The position numbers were made by a program, and so were the translations under genes. This document shows, one piece after another, positions 18,295-27,999 of a stretch of 64,000 nt of DNA. This DNA comes from CAVPOO01 sp963707015 (GTDB taxonomy: Bacteria; Pseudomonadota; Gammaproteobacteria; Thiohalobacterales; Thiohalobacteraceae), in NCBI GenBank assembly GCA_963707015.1, contig CAVPOO010000021.1:310001-374000 (forward strand), read 5' to 3'. Every line of letters begins with the position of its first letter. Position 1 is the first letter of the stretch. The notes beneath the pieces were generated by a model that made no database searches, was not told the DNA's origin, and saw nothing but the letters and a program-made list of their open reading frames with translations.

Positions 18295-19286
18295 CAGCCT
18301 CTGCCTCCACGGACCCAGACATCATCTTCCGCCAGCGCATACTTCTCCAGCTCCTCGACGCGCGGCTCGGGTGATGATTCCGCGAAGCGGATTATGCCCT
18401 GCTCAATTTCATCCAGCACCGCCGTATCCATCGCCTTGTACTCGTCCTTGCCTATCTCACCGGCCTCGATGAGCCGGTCGCGCAGCATAATGATGGGATC
18501 ACGCGCGCTCCACATGCGCTCTTCCGCCTTGGGCCGATAGGCATTGGAATCCGACATCGAGTGGCCGCGGTAACGGTAGGTCATGAGCTCCAGGAAGTAA
18601 GGTCCGTTGCCGGAACGTACGTGGTCCACCGCCTTGCGCGCCGCCTCGAACACTTTTTCTATGTCCTGACCGTCTTCCTGCGCCGAGGGAATATTGTAGC
18701 CGGATACCCGCTTGTACTGATCGACCACAGCCGTCGAGCGGTCGATGCGCGTGCCGATGCCGTAGAGATTATTTTCGCAGACGTAGAGCACCGGCAGGTT
18801 CCACAGCTTGGCCATGTTCAGCGCCTCGTGGAAGGTGCCCTGGTTATTGGCCGCATCGCCCAGGAAACAGATCGCGATCTGATCGCTCTTCTGCATCTGC
18901 AGGGCCTTGGCAATACCGGCCGCCAGCGGGAACGGCCCACCGACCAGCGCGTAACCGCCCATGAAATGATGCTCGACATCGAAAATATGCATGGAGCCGC
19001 CACGGCCCTTGCTGCAACCGGTTTCCTTGGCATACAGCTCCGCCATCACCTTGCGCGGATCCGTACCGCACTTGATTGCGTGGATATGATCGCGATAGCC
19101 CGTGATGACATAATCGTGGCCGGGCCTGGCGGCCTCCATGACGCCGTGCACACAGGCCTCCTGTCCGGGATACAGATGCAGGAACCCGCCAATCTTGCGT
19201 TCGACGTAGGCCTCGTAACAACGTTCTTCAAAGCGGCGCGCGAACAGCATCTCGCGCAACAGCCGTTTCTTGTCTGCAGCGTCCAT
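18294..19286 (-). CDS. pdhA: Pyruvate dehydrogenase E1 component, alpha subunit
   Basis: A 330-residue protein from the ATG at 19286, preceded by AAGGAG at the right spacing; the 70-residue upstream extension is rejected. ThDP-binding motif is present: GDAANNQGTFHEALNMAKLW is the GDG-type (here GDA) segment ending in N. GFLHLYPGQEA and YRGHSMSD with its serine-bearing loop are typical of the alpha2-beta2 PDH family. First gene of the pdhA-pdhB-E2E3 operon; the promoter must lie in the 200-bp gap shared with the aminopeptidase gene. Confidence 0.92.
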   Translation of the reverse strand: MDAADKKRLLREMLFARRFEERCYEAYVERKIGGFLHLYPGQEACVHGVMEAARPGHDYVITGYRDHIHAIKCGTDPRKVMAELYAKETGCSKGRGGSMHIFDVEHHFMGGYALVGGPFPLAAGIAKALQMQKSDQIAICFLGDAANNQGTFHEALNMAKLWNLPVLYVCENNLYGIGTRIDRSTAVVDQYKRVSGYNIPSAQEDGQDIEKVFEAARKAVDHVRSGNGPYFLELMTYRYRGHSMSDSNAYRPKAEERMWSARDPIIMLRDRLIEAGEIGKDEYKAMDTAVLDEIEQGIIRFAESSPEPRVEELEKYALAEDDVWVRGGRG

Positions 19287-19494
19287 GAAGCTCCTTAAAT
19301 CGTGTGATGCAGCCGGTCCCTCGTTACGGGCAGAACCGGGGTTTTTCCTGAGCCGTTTGCGCCTCCCCGTGACAACAGCGGGAACTGGCCGCAGCTGACT
19401 GATCAAAGGCCTCCTGTCTTTCCGGCTAAGCTGTCCGAAACACAGCAAGCGCGATATCATCGGGGTTTTGGCCCAGCAGGTCAAGGCAAACGCC

Positions 19495-21039
19495 ATGGAA
19501 ATCCCGTACCAGCACGCGGCAAATATTTCTATAAATCAGCACCTAAAAGCCCCTTCCTCAACACAGCTTGAGGCAAGTTCCGCGGCGATCCTGTTGCTGC
19601 CGCCGTCGCCCGCGCGCATCCCCTGGGACGCAATCCCCTACGGCGATCTGTTGCGACGACGCTGGTCCGGACGCGCCAAATCAGCAGCCGATGAAGACCC
19701 CTGGGTTACCGAACTCCCCAATCCGGGCGGCACTCGCCTGGTCGTTGCGCGCACCAGGAGCGGGGGTGAGGGCTTCGGGCAATTGACCCAGGCGCGCAAA
19801 CTGGCGACGGAGGCACTTGGCCGTGATCCGTCACGCATCCTTGTCTGCAGCCTCGGGCTGGACAGCGCAGCCGCGTCGCAGGCCCACGAGGCACTGATCA
19901 CGGCGCTGCTGGCGGGCGTCTGCGCGCTCCCTGCCCTGAAGAGCAGGCCGTCACCCGGCCATCCCCTCAAGCGGATCGATTGTTACGGCCTCGACGTGAA
20001 GCTCGACATCCGCAGAACACGGGCCGAGGCCCAGGGTAACCATCTGGCACGCTGGCTCACGCACCTGCCGCCGAATTTCCTGGCCCCCGCACAGTATCGC
20101 GCCTTCGTTGGCAAACTGGTAAAGCGCCATGGCTGGACACTGGAGGTGCTGGACAGGCAAACACTCAAGCGAAAAAAGGCCGGGGCATTTCTGGCGGTCG
20201 CCCAGGCGAGTAGCCGCGACGACGCTGCCATTGTCCATCTCGGCTACCGCCCCCCCGGGGCATCCCGCCGGCCCGCCGTGGCACTGGTGGGCAAGGGCAT
20301 CTGCTTTGATACCGGTGGTGTCAATCTCAAGACTGCACGCTTCATGCACGGCATGCATGAAGACATGGAAGGCAGCGCGGTCGCGCTGGGAACGTTGCTG
20401 GCACTTACCTTGCTCAAGGTCGATTTCAATGTCGACTGCTGGCTGGCACTGGCGGAAAATCATGTCGGGCCGGCGGCCTACAAGCCAAACGATGTGGTAA
20501 CGGCAAGCAACGGGACGAGCATCGAGATCGTTCATACCGACGCGGAGGGCCGGATGGTACTCGCCGACACACTGGCCCTTGCCGGCAAGACGCGACCCCG
20601 GCTGATTGTTGACTATGCCACGCTGACGGGGGCCTGCGTGACGGCCCTTTCGACCCGCCTGAGCGGTGTGTTCTCCAATCGTGTGGCACTGCTGCCGACA
20701 CTCATCGAGGCGGGCCGCACCAGTGGCGAACGGGTGTGGCCGTTCCCCATGAGCGAGGATTTTGATGAGGCACTGGAAAGCAAGGTCGCCGATATCAAGC
20801 AATGCACACTCGACAGCGAGGCGGATCACATCCTGGCGGCGCGTTTTCTCAGCCGCTTTGTCCCGGAGGAGACTGCCTGGATCCACATGGATCTCTCGGC
20901 AGGCAATCACAAGTCCGGGCTCGCCCACATCCCGACAGATGTCACCGGCTTCGGGGTCCGGTTTACGCTGAATCTCCTGTTACAGCAACAGGTGCTGTCA
21001 CAGGAGACGCTCGACCGGGCTGGTACGCTTTCAACTTGA
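19495..21039 (+). CDS. M17 leucyl aminopeptidase family protein
   Basis: About 514 residues if started at the ATG at 19495 (an earlier start at 19468 is possible). It carries the M17 zinc-peptidase motifs GKGICFDTGGVNLK and HTDAEGRMVLADTL (usual NTDAEGRL), with metal-binding Lys, Asp and Glu in place. These hexameric cytosolic enzymes remove N-terminal residues from peptides. The family is clear; whether it is PepA, PepB or a divergent group is not. The last codons and the TGA stop are read from the end of element A copy 4, so the original C-terminus may have been altered. Confidence 0.85.
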   Translation: MEIPYQHAANISINQHLKAPSSTQLEASSAAILLLPPSPARIPWDAIPYGDLLRRRWSGRAKSAADEDPWVTELPNPGGTRLVVARTRSGGEGFGQLTQARKLATEALGRDPSRILVCSLGLDSAAASQAHEALITALLAGVCALPALKSRPSPGHPLKRIDCYGLDVKLDIRRTRAEAQGNHLARWLTHLPPNFLAPAQYRAFVGKLVKRHGWTLEVLDRQTLKRKKAGAFLAVAQASSRDDAAIVHLGYRPPGASRRPAVALVGKGICFDTGGVNLKTARFMHGMHEDMEGSAVALGTLLALTLLKVDFNVDCWLALAENHVGPAAYKPNDVVTASNGTSIEIVHTDAEGRMVLADTLALAGKTRPRLIVDYATLTGACVTALSTRLSGVFSNRVALLPTLIEAGRTSGERVWPFPMSEDFDEALESKVADIKQCTLDSEADHILAARFLSRFVPEETAWIHMDLSAGNHKSGLAHIPTDVTGFGVRFTLNLLLQQQVLSQETLDRAGTLST

Positions 21040-21201
21040 GGATAACGGATGCTGACAATTCAGCTAACTGCCAGTATTTTAATAGCCACGAAATCCATGG
21101 AAAAACGCGGACAGAACCAACACCCATTAGAATTTTTCCGTGTCCTTCCATGGATTCCGTGGCCATAATAGCGGTCATCATCAGCTTGAACAAACAACCG
21201 G
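21020..21201. mobile_element. Element A copy 4, overlapping the 3' end of the aminopeptidase gene
   Basis: About 182 bp from CTGG (21020) to CCGG (21201). The left terminal repeat TACGCTTTCAACTTGA contributes the last codons and stop of the aminopeptidase. Core hairpin arms are present with a few changes. Past the right end, CTGTTGACACTCACCCA is shared with the flank of copy 1. Confidence 0.78.
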
Positions 21202-21298
21202 GTCTGTTGACACTCACCCACGCGCGACGATGCGACCCGGCCAGCCGCCACCCTTGTCTCCGAGGACGGAGTTTTCTTGACACGACACGTGCGATGCC

Positions 21299-22336
21299 AT
21301 GCAGCTGACTATTACACGACCCGATGACTGGCACCTGCATGTGCGCGACGGCGCCGTGCTCGCAGATGTCGTTCCACACACGGCCCGGCAGTTTGCGCGC
21401 GCCATCATCATGCCCAACCTCAGACCGCCGGTGACGACGACGTCGCAGGCGCTGACCTATCGGGAACGCATTCTCGCCGCGGTGCCCGAGGACCGGGAAT
21501 TCATGCCGCTGATGACCCTCTACCTCACGGACAACACGTCGCCGCAGGAAATCAGGCGTGCGAAAGAGAGCGGGCATGTGCATGCCGTCAAACTCTATCC
21601 GGCCGGCGCCACCACCCACTCCGATGCCGGCGTCACGGACATCAGCAAGACCTACCCCGTACTCGAGGCACTGCAGGAGAGCGGCCTGCCCTTGCTTGTG
21701 CACGGTGAGGCAACCGACCCCGATATCGATGTCTTCGATCGCGAGGAAGTGTTCATTGAGGACGCGCTGGTACCGGTCGTGCAGCACTTCCCCGAACTCA
21801 GGATCGTCCTCGAGCATATCACCACCGCCGGCGGCGTCGCCTTCGTGCAGGAGGCAGGCACGCAGGTGGCAGGCACCCTGACCGCACACCACCTGCTGAT
21901 GAACCGTAATGCGATGTTTGCCGGCGGCATACGCCCACACCATTATTGCCTGCCGGTGCTGAAGCGAGAGTCACACCGGCTGGCACTGATCGATGCGGCG
22001 ACCAGCGGCGACCCCGCCTTCTTCCTCGGCACAGACAGCGCACCGCACCCGCGCACGGCCAAGGAATCGCGGTGCGGCTGTGCCGGCATCTACACCGCGC
22101 ACGCGGCACTGGAACTCTATGCCACCGCGTTCGAGGACGCCGGCGCACTGGACCGCCTTGAGGCCTTCGCGAGCTTCCATGGCCCGGACTTCTACGGCCT
22201 GCCACGCAACACGGATCAGATTACCTTGACGCGGGAGGAATGGACCGTTCCCGAAAGCTATCGTCTGGGCGAAAATGCCGTCGTCCCGCTCTGCGCGGGG
22301 GAAAGGCTCCGCTGGCGTTTCACCCCCCACGCGTAA
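21299..22336 (+). CDS. pyrC: Dihydroorotase
   Basis: A 345-residue class-II dihydroorotase that cyclises carbamoyl aspartate in pyrimidine synthesis. Zinc ligands are seen in HLHVRDG, the carboxylated lysine in AVKLYPAGATTHSD, then LVHGE, LEHITT and GTDSAPHP. Length and order match the E. coli enzyme. It stands alone between element A copy 4 and heptamer array 4. Confidence 0.97.
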   Translation: MQLTITRPDDWHLHVRDGAVLADVVPHTARQFARAIIMPNLRPPVTTTSQALTYRERILAAVPEDREFMPLMTLYLTDNTSPQEIRRAKESGHVHAVKLYPAGATTHSDAGVTDISKTYPVLEALQESGLPLLVHGEATDPDIDVFDREEVFIEDALVPVVQHFPELRIVLEHITTAGGVAFVQEAGTQVAGTLTAHHLLMNRNAMFAGGIRPHHYCLPVLKRESHRLALIDAATSGDPAFFLGTDSAPHPRTAKESRCGCAGIYTAHAALELYATAFEDAGALDRLEAFASFHGPDFYGLPRNTDQITLTREEWTVPESYRLGENAVVPLCAGERLRWRFTPHA

Positions 22337-22366
22337 AGCGATGAGTCCCTGCAAAGGTTACCGCGC

Positions 22367-22523
22367 CCTCACTCCTCACTCCTCACTCCTCACTCCTCAC
22401 TCCTCACTCCTCACTCCTCACTCCTCACTCCTCACTCCTCACTCCTCACTCCTCACTCCTCACTCCTCACTCCTGACTCCTGACTCCTGACTCCTGGATT
22501 CTGGATTCTGGATTCTGGATTCC
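22367..22523. repeat. Heptamer array 4
   Basis: About fourteen CTCACTC units, three CTGACTC and four CTGGATT units on the plus strand, between pyrC and rnt, which run in the same direction. Confidence 0.96.
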
Positions 22524-22576
22524 TCCCACAAGAAACCACCTCAACCGCATACCCGCGCTCACTCAACACGGTCTGA

Positions 22577-23257
22577 ATGATGTATGCTGTCGGCATGTCC
22601 GATTCAGAAGCTGTTCCCCTGATCGCCAGGCGTTTTCGCGGTTTTCTGCCAGTCGTGGTCGACGTCGAGACCGGGGGTTTCCATGCGCGGAAAGACGCCC
22701 TGCTCGAGATTGCCGCCGTGACACTGCAGATGGATGCTGCGGGCAGGCTGTCACGCCTGGCGACCCACGCCTGTCATGTCGAACCCTTCGAAGGCGCCAA
22801 TCTCGACCCCCAGGCCCTGGCATTTACCGGAATCGATCCTTACCACCCCTTCCGCATGGCAAAGCCGGAACGTGAGGCGCTGGATATAGTCTTTCGAGCC
22901 GTGCGCAAACTCGTCATGCAGACACGCTGCTCGCGGGCCATCCTGGTTGGACACAACCCCTCCTTCGACCTCGGTTTTCTCCAGGCCGCAGTACAGCGCA
23001 CCGGCATCAAACGCAACCCGTTTCACATGTTCAGCACCTTCGACACCGCCACACTGGCCGGGCTGGCCTACGGGCAGACGGTGCTTGCGCGGGCAACCCA
23101 GGCCGCCGGTATTGGCTGGGATGAGTCCCTGGCACACTCGGCGATCTATGACGCCGAACGAACGGCGGACCTGTTCTGCATGATAGTCAATCAGTGGCAG
23201 GCACTGGGAGGATTCCAGATGCCGGAGCCGGAATCGGTAGAGGAGGAAAGCGGATGA
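22577..23257 (+). CDS. rnt: Ribonuclease T
   Basis: A 226-residue (or 220 from the ATG at 22595) DEDDh exonuclease that trims the 3' ends of tRNA and other RNAs. Exo I is VDVETGGF, exo II is GHNPSFDLGF and exo III is AHSAIYDAERTADLF. The basic and FEGANLDPQALAFTGIDPYHP segments are typical of RNase T. It is followed 36 bp later by an unknown gene on the same strand. Confidence 0.95.
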   Translation: MMYAVGMSDSEAVPLIARRFRGFLPVVVDVETGGFHARKDALLEIAAVTLQMDAAGRLSRLATHACHVEPFEGANLDPQALAFTGIDPYHPFRMAKPEREALDIVFRAVRKLVMQTRCSRAILVGHNPSFDLGFLQAAVQRTGIKRNPFHMFSTFDTATLAGLAYGQTVLARATQAAGIGWDESLAHSAIYDAERTADLFCMIVNQWQALGGFQMPEPESVEEESG

Positions 23258-23293
23258 ACCGGGCATTCCAGCGACTTTAGCGCGAGTCACGTC

Positions 23294-23854
23294 ATGACTC
23301 AGCTACCTGAAAAAACCGAACAGATACTCCAGGCCCATGCCGGCCTCATTCACCGCGTTGCCATCGCCGTCCAGAACCCGCAACTGGTCCCGGACCTCGA
23401 TGAAATCCTGAGACAGGCGCAGGAAAACGGCTGGACAGATCTGGTCGCCGCGGTCCGCAGGATTCTCAAGGGTGAAAGGGAGCTGGCGGCCTTTGGCAAC
23501 CTGGATGAAGAAGACCTCACGATTGTGCAGTCGATCCTGCGCGGTATTCAGAACCCCGAGACATTGCCGGCCCTCAATACCCAGATCGATCCCACTCTCG
23601 CCGCGCCTGGCATCGCATCCCTGGTACACGCAGCGCGCACGGGTAATACCGAGGCCCTGCAGCTGATCGCCAACATGGCCACCCAGATGCTGAAGGCCGG
23701 TGGCGACATGGCCCGGATGGCATCCATCATACGTCCGCTGGTAACCGGGGAACGCGACGCCGACAGACTCTGTAACGGGATGAGTGACAAGGGCGAAAAG
23801 CTGGTCCAGCAGATTCTGCAAGAGCTGAGCAAACTGGAGGGGCACCCGCATTAG
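23294..23854 (+). CDS. Conserved hypothetical protein, all-helical
   Basis: A 186-residue acidic helical protein without signal or membrane segment. A repeated pattern of hydrophobic helices (IHRVAIAVQNPQLVPDLDEIL, then ELAAFGNLDEEDLTIVQSILRGI) suggests a solenoid or bundle. It follows rnt on the same strand and may be co-transcribed. I do not recognise a family and give no function. Confidence 0.7.
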   Translation: MTQLPEKTEQILQAHAGLIHRVAIAVQNPQLVPDLDEILRQAQENGWTDLVAAVRRILKGERELAAFGNLDEEDLTIVQSILRGIQNPETLPALNTQIDPTLAAPGIASLVHAARTGNTEALQLIANMATQMLKAGGDMARMASIIRPLVTGERDADRLCNGMSDKGEKLVQQILQELSKLEGHPH

Positions 23855-23880
23855 GAGGATAAACGCACACCCCGGCCCCC

Positions 23881-24152
<272 letters not shown>

Positions 24153-24177
24153 TCAACTCCGCTAACCGCCCGCCCGT

Positions 24178-25524
24178 TCAACCCGGTCGCTGCAGCGGCA
24201 AGCGCACTTCGACCATAAAGCCTCCCAGCGCGTCGGAGCGGCCGAGGGTCATTGTGCCCGCGTAATGCTGAACCACGTCCTGGGCGATCGCCAGACCCAG
24301 GCCATAGCCCGGCACCTTGCCTTCGTCGACGCGTATGCCGCGGCGGCGCAGTTGATCCAGTTCCGTGCCACTGGCGCCCGGACCGTCATCTTCGATTCTC
24401 ACCCACAGCTGGTCGGAACGCGCACCGCTTATACGCACCATCGATGTGGCCCATTTACAGGCGTTATCGAGGAGATTGCCGAACAGCTCCAGCATGTCCT
24501 CCCTGTCAGCGGAATACTCGAGCTCCGCCGGAATCTGCAGGTCAATCTTCAGCGCCTTGTCCCGGTAAAGTTGTGCGACGACCTCCACCAGCGAGTTCAG
24601 TTCATGCGCGAGGCGCAGCCGCCCGAAGGACCCGCGGGCGCCGGACAGGCGGGCGCGCCGCAATTCACGATCGATCAGGGTCTGAATGGTGCGTACCTGG
24701 CCCTGCACGTCGGATCGCACGCCGGCATCGGGTATGTTTTCCGGCTTGTCGGTCAGCTGATTCATCAGTGTCAGAGGCATCTTGAGTGCATGCGCGAGAT
24801 TGCCCAGCGCATTGCGCGAGCGTTCCATACGCTGCCGCAGAACCGAGAGAAGCTGGTTGATCTGCTGCACCAGGGGGCGCAGCTCCAGCGGCACGTCTTC
24901 ACTCAGACGCTCGAGCTCCCCGCGTTCAAGGGCTTCGATCTGGCGGCCGGTGTGGTCCAGCGGCCCAAGACCCTGGCGCAGGACCTGCCTTTGCAGAAAC
25001 ACCAGCAGCGCGAGCACGACAATAACCGTCAGGCCATAACGAATCTGCAGGCGCTGGACATAGGCATCGATCGGTGTCAGGTCCTCCGCCACGGTAATCA
25101 CAAGATCCTTGTCATCCTTGCGGTAGCCGGCCACCCTGACCAGCAGGTTCTGGTTTTCCGGACCCTGCATATGCCGGGCTGACACCTTGCCGGGCAGGAC
25201 CCGCGGCACCGGCAGGTCCTGGTCCCAGAGGGAACGCGAGCGGATCCGTTTGTGATCCGACGCGATCACGAAATAGTGGCCTGAGAAGACACGGTCATAG
25301 ACCCGGTTGATGCGGTCCGTGAGAAGCTCGATGGTGGCGGGATCCCCTGAGGGATCGATGCTGACGGCGGCCAGCAGACTCTCGGCATCGTGTTCCAGAC
25401 GCACCGTGATATGGTTTTCCATCAGCAGCCGGATGGATATTGAAACGCCTATGCCAAGAAGCGTAAAGACCACAATGAGACTCAGGCCGAGGCCTGTGTT
25501 GAGTTTTGACTCGATGGATTTCAT
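24178..25524 (-). CDS. PhoQ-like sensor histidine kinase
   Basis: A 448-residue membrane kinase. TM1 is at about 13-33, a periplasmic sensor of about 130 residues follows, TM2 is at about 165-190, then a HAMP-like linker, the H-box LAHALKMPLTLM and an HATPase with LFGNLLDNACKW and EDDGPGASG. The H-box variant (HxLKxPL) is typical of PhoQ-type kinases. It overlaps the regulator gene by 4 bp (ATGA) and should phosphorylate it. The signal is unknown; PhoQ senses low Mg2+ or cationic peptides in enterics. Confidence 0.88.
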   Translation of the reverse strand: MKSIESKLNTGLGLSLIVVFTLLGIGVSISIRLLMENHITVRLEHDAESLLAAVSIDPSGDPATIELLTDRINRVYDRVFSGHYFVIASDHKRIRSRSLWDQDLPVPRVLPGKVSARHMQGPENQNLLVRVAGYRKDDKDLVITVAEDLTPIDAYVQRLQIRYGLTVIVVLALLVFLQRQVLRQGLGPLDHTGRQIEALERGELERLSEDVPLELRPLVQQINQLLSVLRQRMERSRNALGNLAHALKMPLTLMNQLTDKPENIPDAGVRSDVQGQVRTIQTLIDRELRRARLSGARGSFGRLRLAHELNSLVEVVAQLYRDKALKIDLQIPAELEYSADREDMLELFGNLLDNACKWATSMVRISGARSDQLWVRIEDDGPGASGTELDQLRRRGIRVDEGKVPGYGLGLAIAQDVVQHYAGTMTLGRSDALGGFMVEVRLPLQRPG

Positions 25525-26189
25525 GCATCCGGGCTGCTGAAGACGTAGCCCTGCCCGCGGCGCGTTTCAATCACCGATTCACCCAGCTTCCTGCGCAGAC
25601 GCCGTACATAGACCTCGATGACATTGCTGTCCTTGTCTGAGTCGTAGTCGTAGACATGCTCCGCGAGCCGCGTCTTGGAGAGAATATGGTTCGGGTGCAG
25701 CATAAAGTAGCGCAGCAGGCGATACTCCGTACCCGTGAGCTCAATCTCGGCGCCGTCCGGTGATGTCACCACCTGGCGTTCACTGTCCAGCCGCAGGCCA
25801 TTCACCTCCACCTGTGCCCTGGCCTGACCACTTGCCCGGCGGATCAGCGCATTGAGTCGCGCGACCAGCTCCTCCAGATGAAACGGTTTGCCCAGGTAAT
25901 CATCCGCACCCGCCTGGAAACCCTCCACCTTTTCGTGCCAGGCGTCGCGCGCGGTCAGTATCAGCACCGGCATGCGATTATCCTGTGCCCGCCAGTTGCG
26001 CAGCACGTCCAGGCCGGCCCGCCCCGGCAGACCCAGGTCCAATACGACGGCATCATAGGGTTCCTGCTCACCCATGAACTGGCCGTCGACGCCATTGTCG
26101 ACCCAGTCGACGGCATAGCCGTGGCGTTCCAGCTCGGCCTTCAGGCGGGAACCCAGATCCGGGTCATCTTCAACGGCCAGCACGCGCAT
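25521..26189 (-). CDS. OmpR/PhoP-family response regulator
   Basis: A 222-residue regulator. The receiver domain has the acidic pair EDD near residue 7, the phosphorylation site Asp51 (VVLDLGLPG) and Lys near residue 100 (YLGKPF). The C-terminal winged helix (about 125-220) contains the SNVIEVYVRRLRRKLG recognition segment. It is the second gene of a PepSY-regulator-kinase operon. Confidence 0.92.
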   Translation of the reverse strand: MRVLAVEDDPDLGSRLKAELERHGYAVDWVDNGVDGQFMGEQEPYDAVVLDLGLPGRAGLDVLRNWRAQDNRMPVLILTARDAWHEKVEGFQAGADDYLGKPFHLEELVARLNALIRRASGQARAQVEVNGLRLDSERQVVTSPDGAEIELTGTEYRLLRYFMLHPNHILSKTRLAEHVYDYDSDKDSNVIEVYVRRLRRKLGESVIETRRGQGYVFSSPDA

Positions 26190-26232
26190 CGGTCAGTCGT
26201 CGGCTGTGGGGGGCACGCGGGAACGCCGGCAG

Positions 26233-26547
26233 TCAGCGGCGCAGTCGCTCCCCGCTCCGGGCGTCATATTCGAGCTGGTGGACCACGCCCTGCCCGTCCA
26301 GCAGCTCGATCTGGTAGACATAGCGCCCGCCTCGCTCCTGGAGGTCCGCTTCGAGCACGCGTCCCCCGTACTGGCGCCGTGCCCTCTCAGTGATGCGCGA
26401 CAGCGGCACGATCTGCCCCGAGTCTTTCAGACCGCGCGCGAACTCATGCCGCTGGGCGAATGCGTCCGTGCCGGCAAGCCCCACGGCCAGCAGGCAGATC
26501 CCGGCCAGTACGCTGATTATGCTATGTCGCTTCAAAGGCGATCCCAC
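26233..26547 (-). CDS. Small exported PepSY-domain protein
   Basis: A 104-residue protein with a signal peptide (about 1-32) and one PepSY-like domain (GGRVLEADLQERGGRYVYQIELLDGQGVVHQLEYD). PepSY proteins often sit beside PhoPQ-like systems and are thought to modulate proteases or sensing. It precedes the regulator by 43 bp and is probably first in the operon. Confidence 0.8.
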   Translation of the reverse strand: MGSPLKRHSIISVLAGICLLAVGLAGTDAFAQRHEFARGLKDSGQIVPLSRITERARRQYGGRVLEADLQERGGRYVYQIELLDGQGVVHQLEYDARSGERLRR

Positions 26548-26916
26548 CGGTGACTGAAACTGTCAGTGCTTTGTGAACGCATTCAGCATATCAGTGCCGC
26601 CGGCCCGCCGCCAATCCCGCGGCGGTGCCGCCCTGCCCCCCATCGGCTGTGTTCACACGCCGTCGCCGGCCGCTCGGCTCGACGGGGTCGGCTGACGACC
26701 TGATCAAAGCATAGCGGTGAAAACTGAAACCAGGCTGAACCGGAAACCGCGGTGAATCCTGCGCAGGCTTGCCTGTACGGCGGCAGAGCCCGCAAGCGTG
26801 CCGCGCCAGCCGGTGACTCGGCCAACGACCGGCTCGGGGGCATTTGGACCCTCGCGCCGCCAGTGGGGTAAGATCGCGTCACTAACAAAAGACCCCTGGG
26901 ACAGGAGACATTAAGA
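26548..26916. other. Divergent intergenic region, no gene seen
   Basis: About 370 bp between the PepSY gene and the TerC gene. It must contain two promoters. The minus-strand ORF running through it lacks a ribosome site and family resemblance. I looked for a manganese (yybP-ykoY) riboswitch before terC and did not find one. Confidence 0.45.
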
Positions 26917-27678
26917 ATGGAATGGCTGTACAGCCCCGAGGCCTGGCTGGCACTCTTGACGCTGACCGCGCTGGAAATCGTACTGGGGATCGACAACATT
27001 ATCTTCATCTCGATCCTGGTTGGCCGCCTCCCGGAACATCAGCGCCAGCGTGCCCGCATTCAGGGTCTTGGGCTTGCCATGTTCACCCGTATCGCCCTGC
27101 TGTTGTCTCTGGCCTGGGTCATGCGCCTGACCAGCCCGCTGTTCAGTGTGCTCGAACAGGCGATCTCCGGCCGTGATCTGATACTGATTGGCGGCGGCCT
27201 GTTCCTGCTCTACAAAAGCAGCCAGGAAATCTGGGAGAACCTGGAGGGGCCCGGGGAGAAGCCGGCCGGTCAGCCGGCCGCAGCCCACAGCTACGCGGCC
27301 GTACTCGGACAGATCGCCGTTATCGATATCATCTTTTCACTGGACTCGGTCATCACCGCAATCGGGATGGCAAAACACGTTGAGGTCATGGTGCTGGCCA
27401 TCGTCGTCGCGGTGGGTGTGATGATGTTCGCCGCCAAGTCAATCGGTGAGTTCGTTGACCGCCATCCGAGCATCAAGATGCTCGCCCTGAGTTTTCTCAC
27501 GCTCGTCGGTGTGGCGCTGATCGGTGAAGGGCTGGATATGCACATCCCGAAGGGCTACATCTATTTTGCCATGGCGTTTTCGGTGATTGTGGAAATGATC
27601 AATATCCGCGTGCGCAAGCGACTGCCGGAACCCGTTCACCTGCACAAGCCCGCGCACCTGGAGGAATCAAACGACTGA
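26917..27678 (+). CDS. TerC-family integral membrane protein
   Basis: A 253-residue polytopic protein with seven or so hydrophobic helices. Conserved acidic motifs EIVLGIDNIIFIS (about 19-31) and IDIIFSLDSVITAIGM (about 138-153) are the family hallmark and probably bind divalent metal. Members export Mn2+ or assist metal loading of secreted proteins. AGGAGA precedes the ATG. The gene stands alone before element B. Confidence 0.9.
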   Translation: MEWLYSPEAWLALLTLTALEIVLGIDNIIFISILVGRLPEHQRQRARIQGLGLAMFTRIALLLSLAWVMRLTSPLFSVLEQAISGRDLILIGGGLFLLYKSSQEIWENLEGPGEKPAGQPAAAHSYAAVLGQIAVIDIIFSLDSVITAIGMAKHVEVMVLAIVVAVGVMMFAAKSIGEFVDRHPSIKMLALSFLTLVGVALIGEGLDMHIPKGYIYFAMAFSVIVEMINIRVRKRLPEPVHLHKPAHLEESND

Positions 27679-27792
27679 GGTTCGCGCGGCGCGCGGCCAC
27701 CAGCGCAACGCCATGCGGCTTGTGTCTCGGCCAGCGCGGCCGTCTTTTGTCTTCCGGCCCGTAACAGGATACTTTAGCGCTCATTGAATCCC

Positions 27793-27961
27793 CTAGGAGC
27801 CTGTCGGACTTAGGTGTTCGTGACGAGGCAGGTGGGAGAGTGAGCACAAAGCCTCACGATTTCGAGGCGCATAGTGGGCCCTACGCAACGAGAAAGCGGG
27901 AGGCTTTGGGCCGCTCTCCCACCGCCGCAGTAGAATCAGCCTAAGTCCGACAGGCTCCTAG
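27793..27961. mobile_element. Element B: palindromic MITE-like element with CTAG borders
   Basis: 169 bp with perfect 22-bp inverted ends: CTAGGAGCCTGTCGGACTTA at left and its complement at right. Homology continues inward imperfectly (GGTGGGAGAG, CAAAGCCTC), so the whole element folds on itself. No ORF. It lies between the terC and antiporter genes. Inner ends start GAGCCTGTCGG; the CTAG is probably the duplicated target. Confidence 0.85.
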
Positions 27962-27999
27962 TCACGGCCGGCGCGCACCGCACGCGAAGAGACGGACAC

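Noticed and set aside
26817..26916. Manganese riboswitch (yybP-ykoY type) before terC
   Set aside because: The conserved loop and paired elements were not found in the leader.
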